Of a stretch of DNA of 49,662 bases, positions 39,501 through 46,850 are shown piece after piece. Origin of the DNA: Clostridium sp. CAG:964 (lineage in GTDB: Bacteria > Bacillota > Clostridia > Oscillospirales > Acutalibacteraceae); assembly GCA_000435335.1 (NCBI GenBank), contig FR891338.1, positions 97,266 through 146,927 of the forward strand, given 5' to 3'. The position numbers and the translations under genes are program-made. The first letter of the stretch is position 1. The number at the start of each line of letters is the position of its first letter. The notes beneath the pieces are model-generated. The model made no database searches. It had not been told where the DNA came from and worked only from the letters and a program-made list of their open reading frames with translations.

Positions 39501-42482
39501 CAGCATTGAGGACATTGCCGCCTCGTATGCTTCAAGAATTTCGTCTACGAAAGCCCTGCTGTACATATCACTGCGATATTCGGCTGTAAGTACATACTCG
39601 TTGTTATAATCCCTTACCTGAATAAGCAGCGGCATTTTCGGCATATCCAGTGAAAGGTCAATGCCATTAGCTACAGTATCGCCTATTGGGTAATCGTCAC
39701 TAAGCTCTGCCTGATATGCAAAAACAAGGTCGGAATTAAGCCCGTATTTAGCACAAATATCTGAAAATGGGAAAATATCATTAGCCATTGACGATACAAG
39801 CTGTTGGGATAGCTTGCTCATATATGCTTGTATAGTCGTTTTATTCTCAAACGAGCAATAAACCGGAAGCGTCTTAACAAGCATACAAACTGTATTTTCA
39901 AGCCTTGAATCATTTCTGCCGTTATAAATTGTAGCAAAAAGGCTGTCGTCGGAATTTGAATATTTGGTCATAAGAATACCAAACAGACCTGTAAACAGGG
40001 TATTTGGTGTAACCCCAAGCTTGTCACAGTAGGAAAGAATTTTATTTTCCGAAATTCTTATATGCTTCTCTGTATAACCCTTTTCCGGTTTTTCCCCTGA
40101 ATTATCAGGAAGAGGAAGCGACTCCGTTTCAAGCCCGTCAAATATGCTGTCAAAATATTTTTCGGCTTTTTTATACTTGCCGTCCTTAATTTGCTGTTCC
40201 TCGTCAAGTGCGGCGTCAAAGCCTGTATAGGCTTCCTTTTCAAGCTCTTCTCCTAAATATGATTTATTTATATCCGCAAAAATTATATCATAGGAGTTTC
40301 CGTCTGCAATAATATGGTGGAAATCTGTAAGAAGATATTTTTTGTCCTCGGTTACATAAATCTCGGCACGGAACAGGCGGCTTTTTTCAAGCTTAAAAGG
40401 ACGAACAAGATTATTTTTGACAGAATTAAATTCTTCGTTTGTAAGCCTTATAATTTTCGGTATAAATTCTTCATTACAAGGGCTTTGCACCATTTCGCCG
40501 TTATCATCTAAAAATACCCTTGTAAGCAGGTAAGAGTGTGCCTTTACTGTATTGGTAATAGCATTAGAAAGCTTTTCTGTATCTATATTTGAATCCAGCT
40601 TAAACAGGAAAGGAATATTGTATACGGTGCTGTCCGGATTTTTACTGCACTCTGCAAATATACCCTTTTGCGAGCCTGTAAGAGGATATACATCTCGTTT
40701 TTCATATGTTCTGATTTTTGGTGCAAGCTTTATGTAATTCTCCAGCTTTTCAACCGTATTATTATCGTGAATGTCACCTGTTTTAATTGTTACACCAAAT
40801 TCATCGGAAAGAATAATACAAAGCTTCATTGCACTTACGGAGGACAAGCCTGCCCTGTAAAGCTCGGTATCAATTCCGAAAAAGTCATTGCCCACAACCT
40901 TTGCAGCAATATCAAAAATCTTTTTCTGCATCTGTGTTTTTGGCTCTTTAAGATTTTCAGGCTGTACAACAGGCTTTGGCAACGCCTTTTTGTCGATTTT
41001 TCCGTTTTGCGTCATTGGCATTTTTTCAAGCTGAATAAATACCTCCGGCACCATATAATGTGCAAGTGACTTTGAAGCGTAAGCAATAATTTCATCAGGG
41101 CTGATTTTACGGTCAGCCGTAAAATAACAGCAAAGATATTTGTTATCAACAGGCACTGTAACGCTTGTCAGCACGCCGTTAAAGCTGTTTATTACCTCTT
41201 CAATTTCACCTAATTCTATTCTAAGACCACGCAGCTTAATCTGGTTGTCTATTCTGCCAAAAAATTCTATTTCGCCGTCTTCATTTATTTTTGCAAGGTC
41301 GCCTGTTTTATATGCTCTCTCTCCGTTAAGCTCTATAAATACGGCGGCGGTTTTCTCAGGAAGATTAACATATCCTCTGCCTACGCCTAAACCTGCAATA
41401 ACAAGCTCGCCGCTTTCGCCGTCAGGCAAAAGTTTGTTATCCTTATCAACAATATAAACTTTTACATTTGAATTAGGCACGCCTATAGTGATTTTTCTAT
41501 TGCTGTCAATTACCTTCATTGTACAGCTTATAGTTGCTTCGGTAGGACCGTAGCCGTTCATAATATAGGCATTAGGGTTTACCGAACGAAGCTTGTCGTA
41601 AAGTGCCGGCGGAAATGCCTCTGCGCCAAAGTCGAACACCTTTATCTGCGATATAGCGTCTTTTAGCTGTGGCAAATCCACTATGTTTGAAACATATGTA
41701 GGGGTTGTTGCCATTACATCCACATTGTTTTTTATAATAAGCTCGCCAAGCATAAGCGGGTTTAGAATTTCTTCATCACTTGCTATAACTGCTGTAAGAC
41801 CGTTTGTCAGTGGAATAAATTCCTCCATGATAGATACATCAAAGGTCATTGCCGCCATTGCAAGAACCACTGTTCCTCGCTCTGTAAACCCTAAAAGCTC
41901 ACCGTTTTTAGGGTTTGGGTTTACGAAATTGGCAAGATTAATATGCTCAATAATAACTCCCTTTGGCTTTCCTGTTGAGCCTGATGTATATATGCAATAG
42001 CAAAGGTCATGCTCCTTTATTTCTACATTCGGGTTTGCCGTGTTCTTATTTTCAAGAAGCTTATCCAAAAGAAGCACTTCACATTTCAGCTTAGAAAAAA
42101 GCCCCTTGCGTTTTTCTGCAATATCGCTTGTTGTAATAACAAGCATTGCCTGCGAATCTTCAAAAATATACTCCACTCTGTCATCAGGGTAATCCAGAGC
42201 CGCTACTACAAAGGCACTGCCGGACTTTAAAATGCCCTGTCTTACAGAGTAGAAATCGCAGCAGCGTTCCAGCATAACCCCTACAAGCTTTTCACGGCCT
42301 GCACCCTTTTCAATCAACGAATTTGCAATCCTGTTTGCTCTTTCGTTAAGCTGTGTATATGTTAGGCTTTCACCGCCGGATATAACGGCAGTTTTGTGGG
42401 GATTAAGGCTTACCTGCTCCTCAAAAAGCTTAGTTACCGGTCGAAAATCAAAGTCAAACCGTGTATCATTTATTGACGACAT
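33501..42482 (-). CDS. Trimodular NRPS with terminal thioester reductase (A-T-C-A-T-C-A-T-R)
   Basis: 2993 residues. A1 15-500 (YTSGSTGKPKG at 164), T1 515-590 (Ser548 in AGLSSVSAMKL), C1 598-1030 (HHIIADG 722-728), A2 1030-1510 (YTSGSTGVPKG), T2 1520-1595 (Ser1554), C2 1605-2010 (HHIIADG 1723-1729), A3 2020-2505, T3 2515-2585 (Ser2551 in LGGSSL), reductase 2630-2993 (TGATGFLG, YIRTK). All A domains keep the A10 Lys. No starter C and no thioesterase, so the chain should leave by NAD(P)H reduction as an aldehyde. Hand-aligned pocket residues: A1 D-V-M-A-F-F-G-I-S-K, A2 D-A-M-F-L-V-G-I-F-K, A3 D-A-F-T-A-L-G-V-S-K; all uncharged, and I cannot assign amino acids. No 4'-PPTase gene in the window. 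GGAG before ATG 42482. Confidence 0.95.
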   Translation of the reverse strand: MSSINDTRFDFDFRPVTKLFEEQVSLNPHKTAVISGGESLTYTQLNERANRIANSLIEKGAGREKLVGVMLERCCDFYSVRQGILKSGSAFVVAALDYPDDRVEYIFEDSQAMLVITTSDIAEKRKGLFSKLKCEVLLLDKLLENKNTANPNVEIKEHDLCYCIYTSGSTGKPKGVIIEHINLANFVNPNPKNGELLGFTERGTVVLAMAAMTFDVSIMEEFIPLTNGLTAVIASDEEILNPLMLGELIIKNNVDVMATTPTYVSNIVDLPQLKDAISQIKVFDFGAEAFPPALYDKLRSVNPNAYIMNGYGPTEATISCTMKVIDSNRKITIGVPNSNVKVYIVDKDNKLLPDGESGELVIAGLGVGRGYVNLPEKTAAVFIELNGERAYKTGDLAKINEDGEIEFFGRIDNQIKLRGLRIELGEIEEVINSFNGVLTSVTVPVDNKYLCCYFTADRKISPDEIIAYASKSLAHYMVPEVFIQLEKMPMTQNGKIDKKALPKPVVQPENLKEPKTQMQKKIFDIAAKVVGNDFFGIDTELYRAGLSSVSAMKLCIILSDEFGVTIKTGDIHDNNTVEKLENYIKLAPKIRTYEKRDVYPLTGSQKGIFAECSKNPDSTVYNIPFLFKLDSNIDTEKLSNAITNTVKAHSYLLTRVFLDDNGEMVQSPCNEEFIPKIIRLTNEEFNSVKNNLVRPFKLEKSRLFRAEIYVTEDKKYLLTDFHHIIADGNSYDIIFADINKSYLGEELEKEAYTGFDAALDEEQQIKDGKYKKAEKYFDSIFDGLETESLPLPDNSGEKPEKGYTEKHIRISENKILSYCDKLGVTPNTLFTGLFGILMTKYSNSDDSLFATIYNGRNDSRLENTVCMLVKTLPVYCSFENKTTIQAYMSKLSQQLVSSMANDIFPFSDICAKYGLNSDLVFAYQAELSDDYPIGDTVANGIDLSLDMPKMPLLIQVRDYNNEYVLTAEYRSDMYSRAFVDEILEAYEAAMSSMLKSKYISEISIISENALNKIAQFNSTESEYDRQKTISDAFADIVKAEPDNTAVVFKDRKYTYKELDEISDRLGKHMLSMGIGKEDVVAILIPRCEFMAIAPFGVIKAGAAYQPLDPTYPKDRLMYMLEDSSAKLLIADRELLPLVDGFKGKVLFTDEIMQLEDKNIELKKPGLHDLFILLYTSGSTGVPKGCMLEYGNITAFCHWYKKYYDVDYNTKLAAYASFGFDASMMDIYGALANGAELHIIPEEIRLDLIALNNYFESNGITHAFMTTQVGRQFAMGIDCKSLKYLSVGGEKLVPCQPPKNFKLINGYGPTENTIFTTVFEVDKYYNNIPIGKALDNVKLYVADKFGHILPCGACGELMIAGYQVSRGYLNKPEKTAEVYTKNIYDDTEGYETMYHSGDIVRYLTDGNIQIIGRKDAQVKIRGFRIELSEVEEVIRRYTGIKDATVVAFDEPTGGKYIAAYIVSDSRVDINSLNDFIRETKPPYMVPAVTMQIDKIPLNQNQKVNKKELPKPEKKAEEIIKPENEVQQKIFDCVADALGHTEFGITSDIYYSGLTSISAIRLNILLSKAFDIVIKTSDIKNNPTVQKLERFIAGAGKSQKREVREIYPLTNTQEGIFIECTANMGTTIYNIPYLLKLGKGVDLEKLATAIDKTVEAHPYLKTRLFMDDDGNVMQRRNDSLSYKTPIIDEMNRATLVRPYMLFNEQLFRFELYRTVSGNYLFLDIHHIIADGTSLAIIINDINRAYAGENLKAEEYTSYDLALDNSDALKSDVYKNAESYYKSVFENAGGSNNFYPDKEGSAPAAENFRKEISEISVQAVRAFCKKSGITENVFFISAFGLTLGKYNFKDKAVFTTIYHGRNDSRLSETVGMLVKTLPVYCDFSGSTKDYLAGVQEQLIGSMNNDIYSFAQISREFNIKADAMVVYQGDNFEFDTIGGEFASEEPVQLNAAKAPVSVSISIERNKFVFEIEYRSDMYREETVKYLADNLVTSAKGLLSASKPTDIRLMFEEETKMIDNPEHIGKTFVDLFRETVAKYPDRPAVRDEFGELTYKELDRMSDYVAQKLTEKGFGREKVAGILCGRTKDFTVGYIGAMKAGGAYVPLDPEYPQSRIEYMLKDSGAENLIVVSKYRELVGFYDKNVICLDDVAKESQNFKLSAKLTPPAPENLAYMIYTSGSTGKPKGVMLEHRNLMNLIEYITSARKLTADDVASEFASFCFDASVFDLFAPLTVGAVLYIFPENIRKDAVAVCRCIKDEKLTTVTFPTQMGELVAELLDDAPSLRFATLGGEKFKYYRKRSYQMVNGYGPTENTVSSTEFFVDKQYDNIPIGKSQLNVRSYILDKELNRLPVGASGELCHAGRQISRGYHNLPEKTAAVFVENPYSVCNDDKRLYRTGDMVRMKGDGNIEYIGRIDSQVKIRGYRIELGEIEGAMLKNELVKSSAVKVIEKGGNKYIAAYYTGESIPDEEFKKFLEPLIPDYMMPSFFVHIDSMPITPGGKIDKKALPSPDVNIVGDNYEAPVTALQTELCKIFEKALGVEGVGINDSFFDLGGSSLTASKVAVMCLSKNISVVYADIFKYPTVRELAELADDSEPSEEAAGDNEFSSYNYNRIQSVISGNTVDNVNMITKERLGDIMLTGATGFLGIHILKAYLDNYDGKVYCLVRKGSYESPEKRMMNMLMYYFDNPCREMFKERIVCIDGDITSKEQVDSLAQYKFDALINCAACVKHFAADDVLEKINVKGVENLIELCKNNGRRLIQISTVSVGGEGSDGVPPVSRLFCENDLYIGQSITNEYIRTKFLAERAVLEAVSEGLDGKIIRVGNLMSRNSDGEFQINFITNGFLRSLKGYKAVGKFPMGSMHESTEFSPIDSTALSVLKLAQTDRRFTVFHACNSHRIFMSDLIYAMRDYGFKIDIVRDEDFEAAVKNFAKSSNNSDAVSGLIAYTSHNENDIYILDYSNSFTSQALYRLDYKWPVTDDKYLASAIEALDKLAFFD

Positions 42483-42494
42483 TTTTAATCACTC

Positions 42495-44237
42495 CTAAAA
42501 AGTTATTATTGTGTTGTTCATATCTATAGCACGAATATAACTCATAGATTTAGATATTTTCTTAACAAGCTCTATACCGTGTATATCAAATTCATTGCTG
42601 TCATTTTCATAGTCAAGCGGATTAAAGTTGATACCGTTATCCCTTATTCTAAGGCGAAGTAAATCACCCTCTAGGCAAAGGCTGATATCAATCCAGTTTG
42701 AGGACTTACCTCCAAACTTAATAATATTCACTGTCATTTCTTCGGCACAAACAGCGGCAAGGTTTGCCTTGCTGTTAGGAATATTATTTTCTGCACAGAA
42801 GCTTATAATTTCCTTATGCACCCTTTGTGCTTCGTCCATTGTACTCTGAATTGAAAAATCAAGGTTTATGCCCGGATTTTCCTTTGGGACAATATAGAAG
42901 GATGAATGTTTATATTTTATCTTTCTGAAAATATAGGCCGCAAGTACGGTTATTGCTTCGGAAGCAACAAAACCAACGGCAATACCGTCTATACCGATTC
43001 CGTCAAACTGCTTCCATATAAGTATTCCCACAAGTGTTGCAGGCAAAACCACAAGTGCATTCTCCAAAAAAGTAACAAGGCTTGCAATTGTTGTTTTTTC
43101 AATAGACTCATAATAACTGATTATAAATTTATTCCAAAGATACGGAGCAACACAGAACGCAAATATACGCAGTGAATTTACCATTTGTACGCCAAGCTCG
43201 CCGCCGTCACTGCCAAACATTATAGCTATCTGCTCTGTAAATGTCATCATAAGCACAAACAGCACAGCAAGAACTATGTAGCTGTATTTAAGCATCTTGT
43301 TACACAAAACACGAAGTCCCACATAATCCTTTTCGCCATAAAGTACACCGGCTACATTCGGAATAACACCTATAATGCCTCCTACAAACATTTCCACTAT
43401 CATAAGAACATTATCGCAAACGGTAAATACCGCCAGACCGTCATCACCAATAAGATTTATTATAATCATATTTATTCCCAGTGCTTTTACAAAGTTAGTC
43501 GCCATAAAAACAAGCATTGGCAAGCCTGTAACAACTGCCTCCTTTATAATTGCAAAATCCTTTAGCTTAAGCCGAACAAAGCTAATATTTCGCTTATCTG
43601 AACGAGCATAAAAAACAAATACAACCATTGCAATAAGGAAGCCCAGAACTGTAGAAAGCGACGCACCGGCTATGCCCATTGGAGTGAAATTAAGAAATAT
43701 ATAATCCAATACAAGGTTTATAACATTGGCGGCTATTAAATAAGCAGACGCAAGCTCGGGATGATTTTCTGCACCAAGGTAGCTTATCATCATTAAGCCC
43801 ACGCCAATAACCGGAGCACCAAGCAGGCTTATAAAAATATAGTCCCTTGTATAGTGAAATAAACCACTGCCGGAAACAAGCATTTTCGCTGCAGGCTCGG
43901 CAATGAAGAACGACAGGGCAGAAAAAATCAATCCAACTAAAACAGTAACAACAAGAGTTGCCGAAAAAAGCTTTGACGCATTTTCTGTATCTCGCTTGCC
44001 AAGCATTATGCCTACAGCTATTGAACCGCCTATGCCAAGGCAGTACCCCACCAGCTGGATTATTGTTTCAACCGGCAGGCTTGCCGTAATAGCCGACATA
44101 GCGTCAACACCGATAAAATTACTTACAAAAATAGTATCAACAATATTCCCAAGCTGCAACGCAAGGGACATCATTATTCCGGGGACAATGTATTTATTAA
44201 GCTTTGAGCTTAACAGCCTTCGGTTTCTTTTTTGCAT
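42495..44237 (-). CDS. MATE-family exporter fused to a C-terminal RsbW-like ATPase domain
   Basis: ATG 44237 has AAGGAG ten bases upstream; ATG 44294 in the same frame has none, so the 580-residue form is preferred. Residues 15-440 are a full MATE/NorM transporter with 12 membrane helices (IVPGIMMSLALQLGNIVDTI, GIGGSIAVGIMLGKRDTENA, ALGINMIIINLIGDDGLAVF). Residues 450-580 are a HATPase_c_2 domain: AEEMTVNIIKFG (N box, 498-508), LRIRDNGINFNP (DxG, 532-537), HGIELVKK (553-560). I know of no standard MATE with such a tail. It is first in the operon, 12 bp before the NRPS, so it likely exports the peptide product, with the ATPase domain binding the STAS protein as gate or kinase. Confidence 0.9.
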   Translation of the reverse strand: MQKRNRRLLSSKLNKYIVPGIMMSLALQLGNIVDTIFVSNFIGVDAMSAITASLPVETIIQLVGYCLGIGGSIAVGIMLGKRDTENASKLFSATLVVTVLVGLIFSALSFFIAEPAAKMLVSGSGLFHYTRDYIFISLLGAPVIGVGLMMISYLGAENHPELASAYLIAANVINLVLDYIFLNFTPMGIAGASLSTVLGFLIAMVVFVFYARSDKRNISFVRLKLKDFAIIKEAVVTGLPMLVFMATNFVKALGINMIIINLIGDDGLAVFTVCDNVLMIVEMFVGGIIGVIPNVAGVLYGEKDYVGLRVLCNKMLKYSYIVLAVLFVLMMTFTEQIAIMFGSDGGELGVQMVNSLRIFAFCVAPYLWNKFIISYYESIEKTTIASLVTFLENALVVLPATLVGILIWKQFDGIGIDGIAVGFVASEAITVLAAYIFRKIKYKHSSFYIVPKENPGINLDFSIQSTMDEAQRVHKEIISFCAENNIPNSKANLAAVCAEEMTVNIIKFGGKSSNWIDISLCLEGDLLRLRIRDNGINFNPLDYENDSNEFDIHGIELVKKISKSMSYIRAIDMNNTIITF

Positions 44238-44333
44238 ATCATCTAAACTCCTTATTAAATACCCACCAAATAAATTTACCTGTATTTTGCTCATTACTGC
44301 ACAACAAATAATTAATTATTCATTATATTTTGT

Positions 44334-44362
44334 ATTCTATCACAAATAGCCGTCTGTGTCTA
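44334..44362 (-). promoter_or_regulatory. Candidate promoter of the NRPS operon
   Basis: On the minus strand TAGACA (44362-44357), 17 bp, TAGAAT (44339-44334), about 100 bp before ATG 44237. The -35 match is moderate. A second possible TATAAT lies near 44320. Confidence 0.4.
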
Positions 44363-44526
44363 TAATATACATAGATATTGCAATATTTAAAATTTGTTGA
44401 GCTGCCGCTGCTTCTTTGCACCGTATATAAGCTTTTATAGCAGAACAGCGATAAGCCTATGAATATACCTAGCTGACCGAGAACATAATTTTTTGGAAGG
44501 CTGAAAGCCCTTATAAGCAAAAAAGC

Positions 44527-44681
44527 TCACCGGCTATAAATAGCTGCCGCCCCTTCTGCTAAAGCTAACAATACCATAACACCGCCTAATACAGTTATCG
44601 GTCATAGGCATTTTTAGCCGGCCTGCTGTAGTCGTAAATTATTTCTTTTTGGCTGTGCTTGCCTGTGTTGTCATTATTCAT
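44527..44681 (-). pseudogene. Small single-pass membrane protein, one-base frameshift
   Basis: ATG 44681 after GGAGGT starts MNNDNTGKHSQKEIIYDYSR, then PAKNAYDR and TAA. One base further, another frame continues ITVLGGVMVLLALAEGAAAI then YSR and TGA at 44527. Adding one A at about 44596 would restore a 51-residue protein with a charged N-terminus and one transmembrane helix. Family not recognised. It lies upstream of the NRPS operon in the same orientation. Confidence 0.5.
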
Positions 44682-44806
44682 AAAATATTTTTACCTCCGT
44701 TAGTCAGCAAAGGTCATTCCCCCCTGCTTTCCCATAGGTCGGGGGTTTTCAGGCTCTTTTTAGCCCTAATTTCTGCGATAAACAAGCCAAAAATCAGGGT
44801 TTTCAT

Positions 44807-44866
44807 ACTGCACCATTTTGTCGTTTTTGAAAAGGCAGAAATGGTGCAGTTGAGGTGCTGCCTTTT
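44807..44866 (+). ncRNA. Candidate structured RNA: interleaved hairpins (possible pseudoknot) with U-tract
   Basis: ACTGCACCATTT (44807-44818) pairs perfectly with AAATGGTGCAGT (44839-44850). AAAAGGCAG (44830-44838), which lies in that loop, pairs with CTGCCTTTT (44858-44866), followed by more T. The helices are interleaved without sharing bases, so they form an H-type pseudoknot or compete. The second alone is a standard terminator. No known RNA family recognised. Confidence 0.45.
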
Positions 44867-44946
44867 TTAGAATGATTCTCTTTATTCTAAATATATGCTG
44901 TTAGAACCTTAAAAGAATAATAGGCGTTTTTTCTTACATTATTTAT

Positions 44947-45213
44947 AAGAAAAAAATAGTATTATCTGCACTGCTCTTAGTCGGCACTCTCTGCCTAAGC
45001 CTGCGGAAATTTGCACAAAGGGAGCCGTCTGTTTTAAGAAAAAACAACGCAAATGCTTTGGCACCCTCTCTCGACATCCTCCCTCACAGAAAAAACAGCA
45101 GAGGTTTTTTCCCACAGAATGCCATACCCTTTGATTCAAAGAAAGAAGGGTGTACCGGCAGGCACAACCAATTGGATTTCCCTAGGCTGTGCTTTATGGG
45201 TAAAATTATTTAA
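44947..45213 (+). pseudogene. Start-less signal-peptide-like coding remnant
   Basis: An open frame begins KKKIVLSALLLVGTLCLSLR with signal-peptide character and continues about 70 codons to TAA at 45213 (NNANALAPSLDILPHRKNS). No ATG, GTG or TTG with a ribosome site precedes it. Possibly a degraded secreted peptide gene, or chance. Otherwise 44870-45240 holds nothing I can support. Confidence 0.25.
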
Positions 45214-45240
45214 TAAGCGGATTATTTACAGCCCAATTGT

Positions 45241-45262
45241 CAGTATGTGTATACACATACTG
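45241..45262. promoter_or_regulatory. Perfect 22-bp palindrome upstream of the NSS transporter
   Basis: CAGTATGTGTA at 45241-45251 is followed directly by its exact reverse complement to 45262. It lies about 60 bp upstream of the -35 box at 45324. The TGTATACA core is reminiscent of GntR-type operators. No regulator gene is adjacent. Confidence 0.6.
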
Positions 45263-45323
45263 TATGCTAATGAATTAACTCCGGTAATTATTTCCATATT
45301 AAATAAATTATTTATTTTTATTG

Positions 45324-45352
45324 TTGTACAATGTATGTTTTTATGGTAATAT
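45324..45352 (+). promoter_or_regulatory. Promoter of the NSS transporter-azlCD operon
   Basis: TTGTAC (45324-45329), a 17-bp spacer and TAATAT (45347-45352), 90 bp before the start codon. Confidence 0.55.
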
Positions 45353-45442
45353 TAACACGATATGAAGAAACTATTTATAAAAAATTAATGAGCAAATTCC
45401 TATTCTTTTTGTCGGTTTATGCTCTAACACAAGGAGGAAAAA

Positions 45443-46849
45443 ATGGAAAAACATCTGAAGCGAAACTCTTTTAAGGGCTCATTTGGCTTTGTTTTGGCAG
45501 CGGCCGGCAGTGCAGTGGGCTTGGGAAATATATGGAGGTTCCCTTATCTTGCGTCTAAGGACGGCGGAGGTCTGTTCCTGGTGCTGTATATTATACTGGC
45601 ACTAACCTTTGGCTTTACACTGCTGACAACTGAAATTGCAATAGGCAGAAAAACTAAGCAAAGTCCCCTTACGGCTTATGGTCAGCTCAAGAAAAAGTGG
45701 AAATGGCTTGGCGTAGTCGCCTGCTTAGTACCTGTTATTATAATGCCATATTACTGTGTAATAGGCGGTTGGGTACTGAAATACTTCTTAGCATATTTAA
45801 CAGGCCAAGGCACAGCAGTGGCAGCCGACAACTACTTTACCTCGTTTATTACAAGCGATATTGAGCCTATAGTAATGTTAATATTATTTTTGGGTGCGTC
45901 TGCCTTTGTAGTATTCCGTGGAGTAAACAAGGGTATAGAATCTTTTTCAAAGGTTATTATGCCGGCTTTGCTGCTACTGGTAGTGGCAATAGCTGTATTC
46001 TCGCTTACACTTAGCCATACTGATTCAAACGGTGCTACACGAACAGGTCTTGAGGGTTTAAAGGTTTATGTTATTCCTAACCTTTCGGGCCTTACCGTTA
46101 AAAGCTTTTTCTCAACACTGCTTGACGCAATGGGACAGCTTTTCTTTAGCTTAAGCGTCGCTATGGGTATTATGATTGCCTACGGCTCATATGTGCGTGA
46201 CGATGCTAACCTTAATAAATCAATTAACCAAATAGAAATATTTGACACAGTTGTTGCATTTTTAGCCGGAGTTATGATTATTCCTGCTGTGTACACATTC
46301 TCGGGCATTGAGGGTATGGACGCATCAGGTCCAAGCCTGATGTTTATATCTCTGCCAAAGGTATTTGCCGCAATGGGCTTTGTCGGCAACATTATTGGCT
46401 GTTTGTTCTTTGCAATGGTGTTATTTGCAGCCCTAACAAGTGCTGTATCTGTTATGGAGGCTGTAGTGTCAAGCCTAATGGATAACTTTAAGCTGTCCAG
46501 AGTAAAGTCGGCAAGTATAGAGGGCATAATTGCCTTGGTTGCTGGAATTTTGGTATGCTTAGGCTACAATATAATGTATTTTGAGGCGTCGCTGCCAAAC
46601 GGAGCAACCGGTCAGCTGTTGGATATAATGGACTATGTAAGCAACAACATTCTTATGCCAATAGTAGCTATAGGCACCTGCGTATTAATCGGTTGGATAG
46701 TTAAGCCTAAAACCGTTATTGACGAGGTGGAAAAAAGCGGCAATAAAATGGGCAGGAAAAGGCTCTATACTATAATGATTAAATTTGTTGCTCCGGCAAT
46801 GCTTGTATTGCTTTTCTTAAAATCAGTAGGAATATTAACAGTAATATAA
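45443..46849 (+). CDS. Sodium-dependent neurotransmitter-symporter (NSS/SNF) family transporter
   Basis: A 468-residue protein with about 11-12 membrane helices. The unwound TM1 signature AAAGSAVGLGNIWRFPYLAS gives the sodium and substrate carboxylate contacts. Later helices include PYYCVIGGWVLKYFLAYL (TM3 Tyr region) and FFSLSVAMGIMIAYGSYV (TM6). Length and motifs match bacterial NSS proteins that import amino acids such as tryptophan, leucine or tyrosine with sodium. GGAGG precedes the ATG. The next gene starts two bases after its stop, so importer and AzlCD exporter are one transcript. Confidence 0.92.
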   Translation: MEKHLKRNSFKGSFGFVLAAAGSAVGLGNIWRFPYLASKDGGGLFLVLYIILALTFGFTLLTTEIAIGRKTKQSPLTAYGQLKKKWKWLGVVACLVPVIIMPYYCVIGGWVLKYFLAYLTGQGTAVAADNYFTSFITSDIEPIVMLILFLGASAFVVFRGVNKGIESFSKVIMPALLLLVVAIAVFSLTLSHTDSNGATRTGLEGLKVYVIPNLSGLTVKSFFSTLLDAMGQLFFSLSVAMGIMIAYGSYVRDDANLNKSINQIEIFDTVVAFLAGVMIIPAVYTFSGIEGMDASGPSLMFISLPKVFAAMGFVGNIIGCLFFAMVLFAALTSAVSVMEAVVSSLMDNFKLSRVKSASIEGIIALVAGILVCLGYNIMYFEASLPNGATGQLLDIMDYVSNNILMPIVAIGTCVLIGWIVKPKTVIDEVEKSGNKMGRKRLYTIMIKFVAPAMLVLLFLKSVGILTVI

Positions 46850-46850
46850 A

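Noticed and set aside
44238..44294. Longer start for the MATE-ATPase gene
   Set aside because: No ribosome site at 44294, whereas ATG 44237 has AAGGAG at good spacing and a typical MATE N-terminus.
44700..44760. CCCCCC/GGGGG hairpin considered as a riboswitch aptamer
   Set aside because: It does not match any riboswitch consensus I know, and the gene after it is a broken small ORF.
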